From Ziziphus jujuba (taxonomy: Eukaryota; Streptophyta; Magnoliopsida; Rosales; Rhamnaceae): 64,000 nt of DNA. The stretch lies in NCBI RefSeq assembly GCF_031755915.1, contig NC_083388.1, positions 20,300,001-20,364,000 on the forward strand, given 5' to 3'. The position numbers were made by a program, and so were the translations under genes. Below, piece after piece: positions 47,477 to 60,500 of the stretch; the stretch's first letter is position 1, and each line of letters starts with the position of its first letter. The notes beneath the pieces are model-generated. The model searched no databases. It was not told the origin of the DNA and saw only the letters and a list, made by a program, of their open reading frames with translations.

Positions 47477-50400
47477 CCACTGTTTTGTCAATTGATTTGG
47501 ATCCATAGTTGTTGGACTTCAATACATGCCATAGCTATGGCCAGGTTGCAGGCCCAAGGTGCCTTACTATGTGGGGCTTTAGTTATTCACTCCAGGTTGC
47601 TAGATGTTGTTCTTTTCAAATTTCTGCCACTTAGATGGTTATGAAATTGCCTTGAAGAAGCTGTGATGCTAGGAGCAACCAAGGCCTCAAGTTCCTATTT
47701 CAAACTTTCAGCTTCTTTGTGCTAAGTTGCCACAAAAAATTGGTATCATGTATTTGGTCGAAGCTACTGTAACCACTGGCTTCATACTATAATCCAATGA
47801 GAATTATACAGGGATCCTTCGAGACGGCATGACAGAAACATACACATCAATATATATTGTTAGAAATTTATGGAAAACCAAGTCATTTGGCTTAAAATTC
47901 CTCAAGCAATTTTAAACTTTTTGTTTTATTCATGTAAGGATAATCATTTCATGATTGTGAAGATAAACAGCTAGCCTCATCTTGAAGAATGTTAAAAGTT
48001 TTCCGTGATTATCCATTTGTTAAGTTTGCACTTTCACCTTACTATAAATATTGTTCACAAAAGAATTCTACCAAAAACGTAATGACACATTGACACTGGA
48101 ATTCATTTTCTAACCAGTTGGTGTGGCAGTTGAGCTTCAAACGCCCTTTCGAAATATGTAGAAGAGAAAGAAAGCCGTTGAAATCTTATCTTGGTTGCAT
48201 ATTTTATTTGGCTTTCCTTTTAGCATATGCTTCCAAAAAGGCAAAGACTTTGAAGGTGGTGTATACTGTATTTAGACCAAAACTGCTGCTAACTAGGTGG
48301 TTTAGAAAAAAAAATATACCTTAAACATCACAATCTATATAATTAAATACAATTTAATTACGGTGAAAAATGTAACTCTTATCCTAATCAGAGCAACACC
48401 ATCAATCATGATCATCAATAACTATATACCATAGTGCTAAATATAGTACAATAATTGGTGATATGATTTTTTTTTCTTTTTTTTATTTTATGCAAATTCA
48501 TATTCATCGCCCATCATGTTCCTACGGCGGGGTTACATTCTTGAGGGTTGAAGCTGACTGCATTACAAGTTGAATGATATATATATATATATATATATAT
48601 AAACCTTCTAGGCTAATATATATATATATATATATATATGTGTATAAATATACAAACCTTCTAGGCTAAGTTTTGCGAAGAAAATCATGTTGACTGTTCT
48701 GGGTCTTTCTCTTTTTTCGGGTTTGCCTTCCTTGTCAAGTAAGTCTCTACTGTAATTGGATTCCACGTGAATTGAAGAATGCTAATGGTCCTGATATTGT
48801 TTTAAAATATAGAAAAGAAAGAATTAAGTGGACGATACCTCCACGGCACTCAATGAAATTGTCTTTGGTTTCTGTGTTTCTTTCAACAGCACCTCTAAAA
48901 GAAATGGTCATCATTTTATTAAACTTTCTTGGTATTTACTCTTTAATTGTTTTTAGAATAAATAAATAAATAAATAATAAACTATATTCTACTTTTTACA
49001 TGAACCTACCACTATGAATCCCGGATTCGTAAATCATACAAGAGGTTAATTGTGGATGGTATTTTAATTTTATGTTAGAATTGAAAATTTAGAATTTCTT
49101 CCTTTCTAGCCTACGTTACCAACTTGTTTTATTTGAATTTTTTTTTTCCTGCTTTTTTTTTTTTTTTCCTTACAGCAACTTTGCGGTCAAAATTCTGGAA
49201 AGTACGGAAAAAAATAATGAGTTTTTTTTTTTAATAAACATGTTCATTTTTTTTGTTTATTAAGATTAATTAACTATGGTTAAACATCTTTATTATTAAC
49301 TAAAAAAACATAAATAAAAGGTAAAATACATTCTAAAATTTGTTGGCTTTTAGTTTTAATTCTTTTTTCTTTTCTTCACATTTTTAATTAATTAATATAT
49401 CTAATAAATTTTAATTGCAATTAATTAACACTTACAACTATTAAAATAGGTGAAATACACAATTCTTAATAAAAAATAAATAAAAATTGAACATGTTAAC
49501 AAATAATAATTTATTTTTTTTAATTTTTTTTTTCTCCCTAGGGGTTGAGCGTTATGGCGGTCCTATTTTTTGATTTGTTCACAAAAACACTGTTTCTTAG
49601 CCTGATTGAAAACTTCCTCGCGGTTAGGATTAGAACTTTGAATAACCACAGCCGCACTCCATGGTCTCCAGAATATAATTTAAACTTTTTTTTAAAAGTC
49701 AAACAAAAATAACAACTTGATTTATATTATTATTTAAAATTTGGCTAATGCAATTCTCCTTAATTATTAAGGAAAATATATACATAAAAAAATAAAAAAA
49801 AATAAAAACCAGAATTTTTGTTGTTGCCTTTTTTTTTTTTTGGGGGGGTTATTTTTTATGAAAAGAAGAAACGACTATATTTAGATGTTAATGTTATTAT
49901 CTTTAAAAAATAATTTCATCTTACTTTTCTAAAATCCTAGACATAAATTATCCATAATGTTCCTCTACACGTAAGATACTTCTTTTGAATTAGTGAAAAG
50001 CATTTAATTATTAAATTAAGGGAAAAAAAAGCATTTAATTATTAAATTAAGGGAAAAAAAAAAGCATTTAATTATTTAATACATATATATGTATATATAT
50101 ATATCATACAGTATCAGTAATACATTGTACTTTGTATACAATCCCACTTTTTAGAGCAACTTTGGATTTTGATTATCTTTTTTCTTGTTTTATTTTCACC
50201 AATTTGATTCACAAAGTGTAATTATTTTGTTTTGTCATCATCCATTTGGCTAATAGCCAATTGATTAGACCCACTTTTATCAATCAATGAGAAATGTTAA
50301 ATAGCCCAATAGGAGCAGGAAAAGGACTTTTCTGAAAAAACCTCCCACCAGCTGATCAAAACAACCGGTTGGCTCAAATCAAAGGCTCAGAAGAATCTTC

Positions 50401-50603
50401 CCTGGTCTAACCTGTCTTTCAAACCAACTGGTTTTCATAGATAATATAGATTCTAGGGGCCATGCAAAGCTATTAATTAGCTTTCTTCTGGATAATGCAT
50501 TTCTCTTTGGTTAAAGAGCCCCTAATTTAAAAACCACAAGTTGCTTCTCTGCTTTCTGACCTTAAGAGTTGAAGAAATCATTTGGATATTGAGATTTTGC
50601 AAA
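47477..50603. other. Intergenic region between pseudouridine synthase and H+-pyrophosphatase
   Basis: About 3.1 kb without a supported gene. It contains two (TA)n runs at 48579-48601 and 48617-48639, each followed by the same AAACCTTCTAGGCTAA, indicating a local duplication. It also has poly-T tracts at 49150-49170 and 49829-49842. The final ~300 bases before 50604 are the pyrophosphatase promoter and leader. Short open frames at 48118-48324 and 48772-48969 lack any coding signature. Confidence 0.6.
50000..50080. repeat. Short tandem repeat, ~32-bp unit
   Basis: GCATTTAATTATTAAATTAA followed by GGGAAAAAAAA recurs starting at 50000, 50031 and (partial) 50064, separated by slightly longer A runs each time. 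It is non-coding. Confidence 0.85.
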
Positions 50604-53600
50604 ATGGGTTTGTTGAGTGAGGGACTAACACAGATTCTGATACCTGTTGCTGCCTTGGTTGGCATCGGGTTTGCTCTGCTTCAGTGGTTTATAGTCTCAA
50701 GAGTCAGGGTGTCTTACGATTCTGGTGATGCAAATGGCTACAACGACAGGTTGATTGAAGAAGAAGATGGTGCTAACAATCTTGAGGTTACCATAAAGTG
50801 TGCTGAAATTCAGAATGCCATTTCTGTTGGTGAGATTTCTGCCTTCCCTTTTTTTTTTTTTTTTTTTTTTTTTTGATCTCTTGTGATGTTCATATTTTGA
50901 ACTCTTCCTTTGTTGTTGTGATGGTGTTTGAAAAGGTCTTGTCTTTTGGTTCTGTTTTTCATGGTAAAATCTTCCACTTTTAGTAGCATCAGGTTTTGGT
51001 TCTCAGTGATCATACGCAACAAAGAGTATTAGGAATTCATAATAATGATAATTACTCACTTTTTGTATATTTATTTTTTTTTGGCAGTTATCTTTTGATG
51101 TTTATTTGTATTTTTATTAATCCTTGTTTTTTGTTTAATTTATATTTCTACATGTTTGTTTTTTTACTTCTTTTTCTTATTTTATTTTTTTTCTGTACAA
51201 AAATGCTTCGCTAGGCTTCCTCAATAATTGTTTATGCAACCACCACTGTGTAGCTGAAAAAAATCATGGGATATGACTCTTAGACCCCTTTAGCTAAGAT
51301 TTTAAAGAACATATAGTGTGTATATACACAATTTAAAAGAACATATAGTGTATATATACACAAACTTTTTTTTTTTTTTTAATGTAATTAAACCTTAAAG
51401 GTTAAGCCGCTTGCAAAATTTCCTTTTCAACCATTTTTCGTTATTATTTTTGAAGATAGACTCCAGACATCACCTTTTTGTCTTTGGAATATTGCTCTCC
51501 CGGCTGGAAGAGAGAATAATTTCGCTAGGCTTTGCTTTTCCTTTTTACCTTATCTAGTGTTTAAAAGAGGATCTATCAACTTCTAGAACCAGTACGAGGA
51601 GGAGGAAACTTCACTATTTTGTCTCTTATCGCAGCGTCTATGATTCCAAAAACAATGGTTGTACAAAGTTTTTTCCTTGTTACATACAGATTTTGATGGC
51701 TTCTCTCATCTCCTTGTTATATGGTCATGAGAAATATGCATTAGAAGTCTATTTATGATTCAGAAGGAATTTATGATTCTATACCAGATGTTCATTCGCT
51801 TTTGTAACTTTCTCTGCTGTGTTATGGTGTACTCTGGAGTTTGGACCCTCCTTGTGCTAATGTACATGAATCTAATTCTGCAGTTTCACCTTCATGCATC
51901 ATAAATGATGTACTTTAGCCGTGATAGAAACTTGCTTCAGTGTAGAGAACTGCATTGAATTGGATTTTGTTCAACCTGATAATGTAAATTTGTTTGCATA
52001 ATTAATGGTACCTTTATTTTATCTTACTTTGATCTGGATTTGTTTCCAGGGGCAACCTCTTTTCTGTTTACTGAGTATAAATACCTCACTATATTCATGG
52101 GAGTATTTGGTGGCATCATTTTCCTCTTCCTTGGTTCAGTAAATGGCTTTAGTACCAAAAGTGAACCATGCACCTATAACACAGGCAATATTTGTAAACC
52201 AGCCTTAGCAAATGCAATCTTTACTACGATTGCCTTTTTGCTTGGTGCTATTACCTCCGTCCTCTCGGGTTTCCTTGGCATGAAGATTGCAACCTATGCC
52301 AATGCTAGAACCACTCTTGAAGCAAGGAAGGGTGTTGGGAAGGCTTTCATTACAGCTTTCCGGTCTGGTTCTGTGATGGGATTCCTTCTTGCTGCTAATG
52401 GACTTTTAGTTCTGTACGTTTCCATCAATTTGTTTAAGCTGTATTATGGAGATGACTGGGAGGGACTTTATGAATCAATTACTGGTTATGGACTTGGAGG
52501 TTCTTCAATGGCACTCTTTGGAAGAGTTGGGGGAGGTATATACACTAAAGCAGCTGATGTTGGTGCTGATCTTGTAGGAAAGGTTGAACAAAATATCCCC
52601 GAAGATGATCCACGAAACCCAGCTGTAATTTCCTCCTTTTCTTAATTCTTATTCTTTAGCTTTTATCAATGGCACATAAAAGGAATTCTTTCCTAAACTG
52701 ATTTTAGAATTCTGTTTTCACTTTTACTCGTTTTCTGTTTCCTTTTTACTCATATACTGGTCTCTCTTACACATGTTGTGGGTGATGGAGTTTGATTGGC
52801 TAAGTAATATATTTATTTTTCAGGTTATTGCAGACAATGTAGGTGACAATGTAGGAGACATAGCAGGTATGGGATCTGACCTTTTTGGATCTTATGCGGA
52901 GTCGACTTGTGCAGCATTGTTTGTTGCATCAATATCATCCTTTGGTATCGGCCATGACTACTCAGCTATGTCTTATCCTCTCATTATAAGCTCAATGGGG
53001 ATTGTGGTTTGCTTGGTAACAACTCTTTTTGCAACCGATTTGTTTGAGATCAAGAATGTCAGTGAGATTGAACCCTCCTTAAAGCGACAACTACTTATCT
53101 CAACTATCTTGATGACTGTTGGGATCGCCGTGGTTACCTTCTTTGCTTTGCCGTCAGAATTCACCCTCTTCAATTTTGGAACCGACAAAGCAGTAAAGAA
53201 CTGGTAAGTTTTTCCACAGCCCCCACTAGCTTCTATCCCTAGGAATGGTTGATTTGTTTCCCCAAGATATTTAATCTTGTTATATATGAATTACATGTGA
53301 CTGCAGGCATCTTTTCTTCTGTGTTTCAATTGGGTTGTGGGCAGGACTTGCCATTGGATATACTACAGAGTATTATACTAGCAACGCTTATAGGTATATA
53401 TTCTTTTTTATGCTTGTATATATATATATATATATTATGTTACTTTGATGTGACCCTAAAGTGACAATTTTGATGCATAACGACACATCCATATTGCAGC
53501 CCGGTGCAGGATGTGGCAGATTCTTGCAGGACTGGTGCAGCAACAAATGTAATTTTCGGTTTGGCTTTGGGATACAAATCTGTCATCATTCCCATATTTG

Positions 53601-54926
53601 CAATTGCGATTGCTATTTATGTGAGCTTTAGCTTTGCTGCTATGTATGGAATTGCTGTGGCCGCTCTGGGAATGCTAAGCACCATTGCCACTGGTCTTGC
53701 AATTGATGCCTATGGTCCAATAAGTGACAATGCCGGTGGAATTGCGGAAATGGCTGGATTGAGCCATGAGATTCGTGAAAGAACGGATGCATTAGATGCT
53801 GCAGGAAATACCACCGCTGCTATTGGCAAGGTGAGAATCCATCTTCTGATCTATAAATCTGCATTTACATCGTTGAACGTTGAATTTTCTTGTATAAGAT
53901 TGAACATACGAAGATGAACATCAGGGGCATAAACCAATATTTATAACATTTGTACCTCCTAATCTTTCAGGGATTTGCGATTGGATCAGCTGCTCTTGTT
54001 TCTCTTGCTCTATTTGGTGCCTATGTGAGCAGAGCAGGCATTGAAACAGTCGATGTGTTGACACCAAAAGTTTTCATAGGGTTGATTGTTGGGGCCATGC
54101 TTCCATACTGGTTCTCAGCCATGACAATGAAGAGTGTTGGGAGTGCAGCTCTCAAAATGGTTGAAGAAGTCCGTCGACAGTTCAAATCGATTCCAGGGCT
54201 CCTGGAAGGCACAGCAAAACCAGACTATGCAACGTGTGTTAAGATTTCTACTGATGCTTCACTTAGAGAGATGATCCCACCTGGTGCTTTGGTTTTGCTT
54301 ACACCACTAATTGCTGGCACTTTCTTTGGCGTTGCAACTCTTGCCGGGGTCCTTGCTGGATCACTTGTTTCTGGTGTGCAGGTATGCTGTGAAATTCCAT
54401 TTTTTGAACTACAATAAAATCATATTCTATTCTTATCTTTGATACAAGGTTTTGCTAGCTTTTAGTTTTCATCATCAAGATTACGTTGTGTTCTTCTTTT
54501 TCTTTCAATTAATCTATCGGTTTATTTGTTCTCCATAGGTTGCCATATCAGCTTCTAACACAGGTGGGGCATGGGATAATGCAAAGAAATACATAGAGGT
54601 AAAGTTTTGTTTTTTTTTTTTTTTGCTCTTGCACATTTTTTGTTCCTACTTTGTCATTAAGCTTTAAGAAAATTTCTTATGACGTTTTGAAATCTGGTGT
54701 TTCAACAATTTCCTTGCAGGCTGGAGTCTCTGACCATGCCAAAGCACTGGGTCCTAAAGGGTCAGATGCTCATAAAGCAGCTGTGATTGGAGATACAATT
54801 GGGGATCCACTCAAAGACACTTCTGGTCCTTCACTCAATATCCTTATCAAGCTCATGGCTGTTGAGTCCTTGGTCTTTGCTCCGTTCTTTGCAACTCATG
54901 GAGGCCTACTCTTCAAACTGCTTTGA
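50604..54926 (+). CDS. AVP1: Type I (K+-dependent class) vacuolar H+-translocating inorganic pyrophosphatase
   Basis: Exons 50604-50829, 52050-52624, 52824-53203, 53307-53393, 53500-53830, 53971-54381, 54539-54598 and 54720-54926 join to 758 residues, close to the usual ~765. The enzyme couples pyrophosphate hydrolysis to proton pumping into the vacuole through about 16 membrane helices. Visible signatures: the pyrophosphate-binding motif [11 protein letters not shown], the Asp-rich [18 protein letters not shown], and near the C-terminus [16 protein letters not shown]. Residues 525-533 read GNTTAAIGK; Ala at this position marks the K+-dependent type I pump, whereas type II has GNTTKA. The start is the first ATG in the leader ([20 protein letters not shown]), which begins directly with a membrane helix. 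Introns are GT-AG. Intron 1 (50830-52049) begins after codon 75 and contains a poly-T run. Confidence 0.96.
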
Positions 54927-57330
54927 ATTTAAGCCAATAATAAGCCCGTTTAACTTGGGTTGTATGTCTGTTTTTTTGCTGTACTAAGTAATTTCAACAT
55001 TCAGAGAGAAGAACCTCGTGGCTTTTGCTAATTACCATTTTTACTATATATATATATATATATATATGAGGCTAAATAATGTAATGCAAATATCATGTAA
55101 ATTTCATGTACTTTTGACTTTGTTCACTATCATTATATATAATCCTTCCCGTGACATAGAGCTGGTACTTTTTCATTGCAGTGCAATGGGACCCCAAAAG
55201 TTTTTATGTTTGGGACCTTGTTACAAGAACCATAAAACATGTTACATAATTTATCATCAAAGTTATCCAAACCCATTTAAATTTCAAGTATAAAGTTTGA
55301 CGGTTTCAACCTTTTAAAAACCATGCCAACCCTGACAATAATGTCATTGGAAAAAAAAAAAAAAAAAATAGCCCTAACGGTAATGTGGAAGGGGATAATT
55401 ACAAAATAGTATTAGGTGAAAAACATAATGAAGAAGCATTGAAGAGACATGTGAAGAGGCAAGGTTGCCCTTTGCCAATTGCTTTAATGAGAGCTTTTGA
55501 GTGGCTTTCAATCTAAGCATCACAAGCAGAAATTGGAAATACGTGCCGGCCTACCTTGGAGATTTCAAATACTTGACCCTACCTCAATTTTATCTTTTTA
55601 TCATGGAGTGAAGTGCTTTTTTATTTTTTTATTTTTTATTCGTTTTCGTCCTAAGAATATGATATTCGTACACTTATCTTTATTATCGGTTAGCAATGGA
55701 TGGGGCCAAAATCCCATTTTACTTTAATCTTTTTGTAGTTAAAAAAATAAAAAATAAAATTGCTTTTAACAGATTTTGCTTTTTAATTAAGCATAATTAT
55801 CAATAAGGATAGTATTTATCCGTTTCAATCGAATTTCATTTATCCGGCTCACTTGAATGTTGGAGGTTATATATATATATATATATATATATATTTGAAG
55901 AAGTTATATTTGTTAAATAACAACTCATCTTTGTATATATATATAAAGTTACTTTTAAGAGCAATTAAGTCGAATGGTGAAAATATAATTTTTTTTTATA
56001 CTAAACCCATAAATGAAATAGGGATTGAAATAGTTCACTACTACATTTGTGTGGTTATTGTGAAAATTCAAAATTATATATGAAAGTTCTAAATTTTGTC
56101 CTTATTCTATGGCCCGGCATCAACATAGATGGTGATAGCATATTCCTATAAATACTTTAATGGCTCCTAGTCTTTGTTTGTTTGTTTTCTATCCCCTTAA
56201 AATCTTTGGTTACTTCAAAATGAAATTCCCTTGTGTGTGTGTGTTAAATAAATAATATATATATATATATATATATTTTGGGAAAAAATAATATATATTT
56301 ATTTTTGGCCACAAAAGAGAATATTGCATTAAGCAAATATATATATATGTATATATATATATACACACTTGATGCCTGCTATCATGCATAGTTGCATACA
56401 ACCAATATTGCAAAACGAAATAATTAAGTTTAAACCATCATTGAGAAGATTCTAGAATTAGCTGTCATTTCATAGATTGAGTTTGCGCTTTCCACTTTCC
56501 AAGTCCCTAACAATTACACATTAGACTAATCTCAACTTTATGTATTTTTGTCACTTCATGATATAAAATTGAAAAAACTTAATAGCATCATTTATAAAAA
56601 ATATATATATATATATAAATTAAGCTTGTGTAATATATTACCATTGAAAAGAAATTTGAAAACAAAGAAAGTAACTTCACTAGTCCATCATTTTTATTTA
56701 TATCATAAAAATATAGATTCAAATTATGAGAATACATAAATATTTAAATAATTTTATAATGTTAAAAAAAAAAAGCAAAGAAATTTGATAAAAATAAAAT
56801 AAAAACCACAAATTTTTTTTAATAATTTGAAAAATAGAACCATCATGGTTTTATCAAATAAAGGTAAATTTCTAACCTATGTCCTTTCTTGGTTTTCCTC
56901 ACCCTTTGACGTGGTACAAAGGTTCAATCAATTTTTTTTTTTTTTTTTTTTTGGGGGTAATGATAAAAGGATCAATTAGTCTTAGTTGAACGTGGACAAT
57001 CCATCCCTTTGTACGGTATAGGGCTCAATTTTAAGGATTTTTATTTTATTTTTAAAAATTAAGGGTTGCTTTAAAGTGGGACATCAAATTTTAGGTCCAG
57101 CAATAAAATCGAATATTAATATATTTTCTACATATGGAAACGTAAAATATTACAATAAGCTATACTCTATCCACTAAATATGAAATGCCACGTGAGCATC
57201 CAAATAAAGAATTATCGACCTATAAAAAGCAAATCCAATTAAAATTCCCTCAAGACAGGGGCAATTCCGTAAACTCAACCTCATAATTTTGTTAAAAAAA
57301 AAAAAAGCCTTACACAAACTTACAATTCGT
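54927..57330. other. Intergenic region between H+-pyrophosphatase and calreticulin
   Basis: 3' UTR and AT-rich spacer. It includes (TA)n microsatellites at about 55045-55067, 55868-55894, 56254-56276, 56336-56361 and 56599-56618, a poly-A run at 55351-55367 and a poly-T run at about 56931-56953. No gene recognised. The calreticulin promoter begins near the end of this stretch. Confidence 0.65.
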
Positions 57331-57337
57331 GTACGAC

Positions 57338-57356
57338 CCAATTGGACTCCACCACG
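57338..57356 (+). promoter_or_regulatory. ER stress response element ERSE-I (CCAAT-N9-CCACG)
   Basis: CCAAT at 57338-57342 and CCACG at 57352-57356 are separated by exactly nine bases, the canonical ERSE-I architecture recognised by bZIP28/bZIP17-type factors together with NF-Y. The CCACG is extended to CCACGTCA, which is also a strong bZIP/UPRE core. It lies about 240 bp upstream of the calreticulin ATG. Confidence 0.88.
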
Positions 57357-57395
57357 TCACTCCAATGACAAGCTGAAACGTATTAGGGGACAGGG

Positions 57396-57406
57396 ATTGG
57401 ACCACG
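57396..57406 (+). promoter_or_regulatory. ER stress response element ERSE-II (ATTGG-N1-CCACG)
   Basis: ATTGG at 57396-57400, one base, then CCACG at 57402-57406 match the ERSE-II consensus exactly, followed by T to give CCACGT. A further CCACGTAGG sits at 57422-57430. Three ACGT-core sites in about 80 bp strongly suggest unfolded-protein-response control of the gene downstream. Confidence 0.88.
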
Positions 57407-57592
57407 TAAGCAACTAATATTCCACGTAGGAAATTAACGGAGAGTAGGACTGAATTTTTGAACCGCAGTAAAAAAACCGGCTCAGCAGGGTAAGCGATGA
57501 GCATTATTAAATAGTCTCCCCCAACTCGAGACTGATTAACTCTGTAGTTTGGAGCAGTCTCCCTTCTCTCTCTATCAAGCTTCAGAAAAGCC

Positions 57593-60500
57593 ATGGCGTT
57601 TAGGGTTCGGAACCCTAATTCTCTCTCCCTTCTCCTTCTTGTCTCTCTCCTCTCGATCGCCTCCGCCAAAGTCTTCTTCGAAGAGCGCTTCGCTGGTATA
57701 TATATATATATATATGTCGTCTGCTTCGCTTTCCTGCTTTTTTGTTTCGTCTATTTTTGTGTATATGCCTGCATTTCTTTTGCATTTCTGGATGATTGTG
57801 GTTTCTGAGGTTTTTTTTGGGATTAATTTTCGTTAATTCGATGTCATTTTCGAAGGATCGGCATTTTTTTTTTGATTCCGCGTTTTGATCTGATGGTTTT
57901 CGTGTTAATATTTGTTTTAATACTGTAATATGAGTGTGACATTGATGATCTGGAGTGGATCTGTAAAACTATGTTACCTTGTTGAGTTTGCGATTGGTTT
58001 TTTTTGGTTATGTAAATGTTGGCGAAATGGTTTTGATTTTGTTTAAGCTATATAATTTAGTTAGGACCCTTTTTTTTTAATTCGGAAAATGTATGTGCTT
58101 GTTTTCAATATTTGAGGTCTGGATTTGAGTGTTTAATTGTTATCGAGTGTAAAAATTGTTGCTTGGAATTTAAATTTTTGTTTACTACAAAGAGGAAGGT
58201 CAGAGGCACATCTGTTTATTTTTGCATGTAATGTGCTCATTTATGAGTCTAATGTTGGTTTTTTAAATGATTTTTTTCTTATTAAAAGTATTTCTAATAT
58301 CATTTTCTTTGTTGTGGTGTGGTATCGTTTCGTAAATACTGAAGATGGATGGGAGAACAGGTGGGTTAAATCTGACTGGAAGAAAGATGAGAACATGGCT
58401 GGAGAGTGGAACTACACCTCTGGTAAATGGAATGGTGACCCTAACGACAAAGGTAACGTAAAAGCTTATGACATATGCTCTAATTCAATTGATGGCGTCT
58501 TGAGACTTATGTTGGTTTTAGTGTTATTTCCCTGCAACCTTTTCTTTGCTTAATTTTTGTAATAATTTAATACTATATACTTAGGAGATTGGCAATGTGT
58601 TTGATTTTTTACTTTAGGTATCCAAACAAGTGAAGACTACAGGTTCTACGCAATTTCAGCTGAGTTCCCTGAATTCAGTAACAAGGATAATACATTAGTG
58701 TTCCAATTTTCTGTCAAGCATGAACAGAAGCTTGACTGTGGTGGTGGGTACATGAAGTTACTCAGTGGTGAAGTAGATCAGAAGAAATTTGGTGGTGATA
58801 CCCCATACAGGCAATGCTTTCTCTGCTTATGTTCTTTCAGTATGTTTTCTTGATGTTGTATAAATATCTGATTTAGTATGTGGCATTTTGTTCAATGCAG
58901 TATCATGTTTGGACCAGATATCTGTGGCTACAGCACCAAGAAAGTCCATGCAATTCTAACATACAATGGAACTAATCATTTGATCAAGAAGGATGTTCCT
59001 TGCGAGACTGACCAGCTTACTCATGTTTATACATTTATCCTCCGACCAGACGCTACCTACAGCATCCTTATTGACAATGTAGAGAAACAAACTGGTAGTC
59101 TCTATAGCGATTGGAATCTTCTTCCTCCCAAAACAATCAAGGATCCAGATGCTAAGAAAGTGAGTAGTTTTAGATGAGCATCTGAATAATTTCTTTTCAG
59201 ATTTCTTGGATTTTGGATTTGATAATATTTTAACTGCTTGATATTGGCAGCCTGAAGATTGGGATGACAAGGAGTATATTCCTGATCCTGAAGATAAGAA
59301 GCCAGAGGTAATAGGCCTTTTGTTTTAGATATGTGTTTGTGAAAATTTCTATTCTTTTCATTGAAACTTATCTGATGGATGTACGTGAACATAAAAAATT
59401 GTTTTCTTTTGTGTATTAATAGGGTTATGATGACATTCCAAAAGAGATTCCAGATCCTGATGCCAAGAAGGTATGCATGGTCATTTGTCTGTTGTATTTC
59501 AAATTCTTTAATGTCTCCACAATTATTGTATTTACTTGGATAGTTTGTTGCTTCAGCCTGAAGATTGGGATGATGAGGAAGACGGTGAATGGACAGCACC
59601 AACCATTGCCAACCCTGAATACAAGGGCCCATGGAAGCCAAAGGTTTGTGGAATCCTGGTTTCCTCATTGGCATGTGTTGCAGTTATAATCATTGTCCTC
59701 ATGATTTTGCTCATTTATGCAGAAAATTAAGAACCCCAACTACCAGGGAAAGTGGAAGGCACCACTGATTGACAATCCAGGTTTATTTCATTATTATTCT
59801 TCTAGTGGTACATTGTATCAGTTTTTTTGTTATGATGTTCAACTAACTGTTTAAATTTTAATTTCTTTACAGATTTCAAGGATGACCCAGATCTCTATGT
59901 TTTCCCTAATTTGCATTATGTGGGAATTGAGTTGTGGCAGGTAGATTCTTTATCTGGGTTACCTTTGCGCATCATATAGTTGTTCCCATGCACAGGTTAA
60001 CGCTGACATTCCATATGCATTAATTTTCCAGGTGAAATCTGGCACCCTGTTTGACAATATCTTGATCGCTGATGACCCCGAATATGCGAAGCAGTTGGTG
60101 GAAGAAACATGGGCCAAGCACAAAGATGTATGTTACTTTTGTCCAATGTAAGTTACCTAAATGAAATGGTTTGTTTATATCTGATTGTCCTTCAATGAAT
60201 TTTCAGGCTGAGAAGGCTGCATTTGATGAGGCAGAGAAGAAGAGAGAAGCAGAGGTATTTTTGCAACGATTGCATCTGTACCTTTATTTTATTATTAGTT
60301 AGTTTTTGTAGGAAAATATTTTCGGTATTTAGTTTGTAGGAGGCATATCTTTGCATGATTATATATGTAGTGGGCGCTCTTACAAAGTGCCTACATGTGT
60401 GCTTTAGAAGGGATTGAGGGTATTATGTTCTTCTTTATTTTCTGATAGGCATGTCGACTCTTGTCATTCATGTTTATAAACTTTTGCATTTTTACCTTTT

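Noticed and set aside
48118..48324. 68-codon open frame downstream of the pseudouridine synthase
   Set aside because: Short and isolated, with no signature; composition expected by chance in this DNA.
49500..49680. Organelle-derived insertion (slightly less AT-rich stretch CTAGGGGTTGAGCG...)
   Set aside because: No recognisable chloroplast or mitochondrial gene text, and too short to judge without a search.
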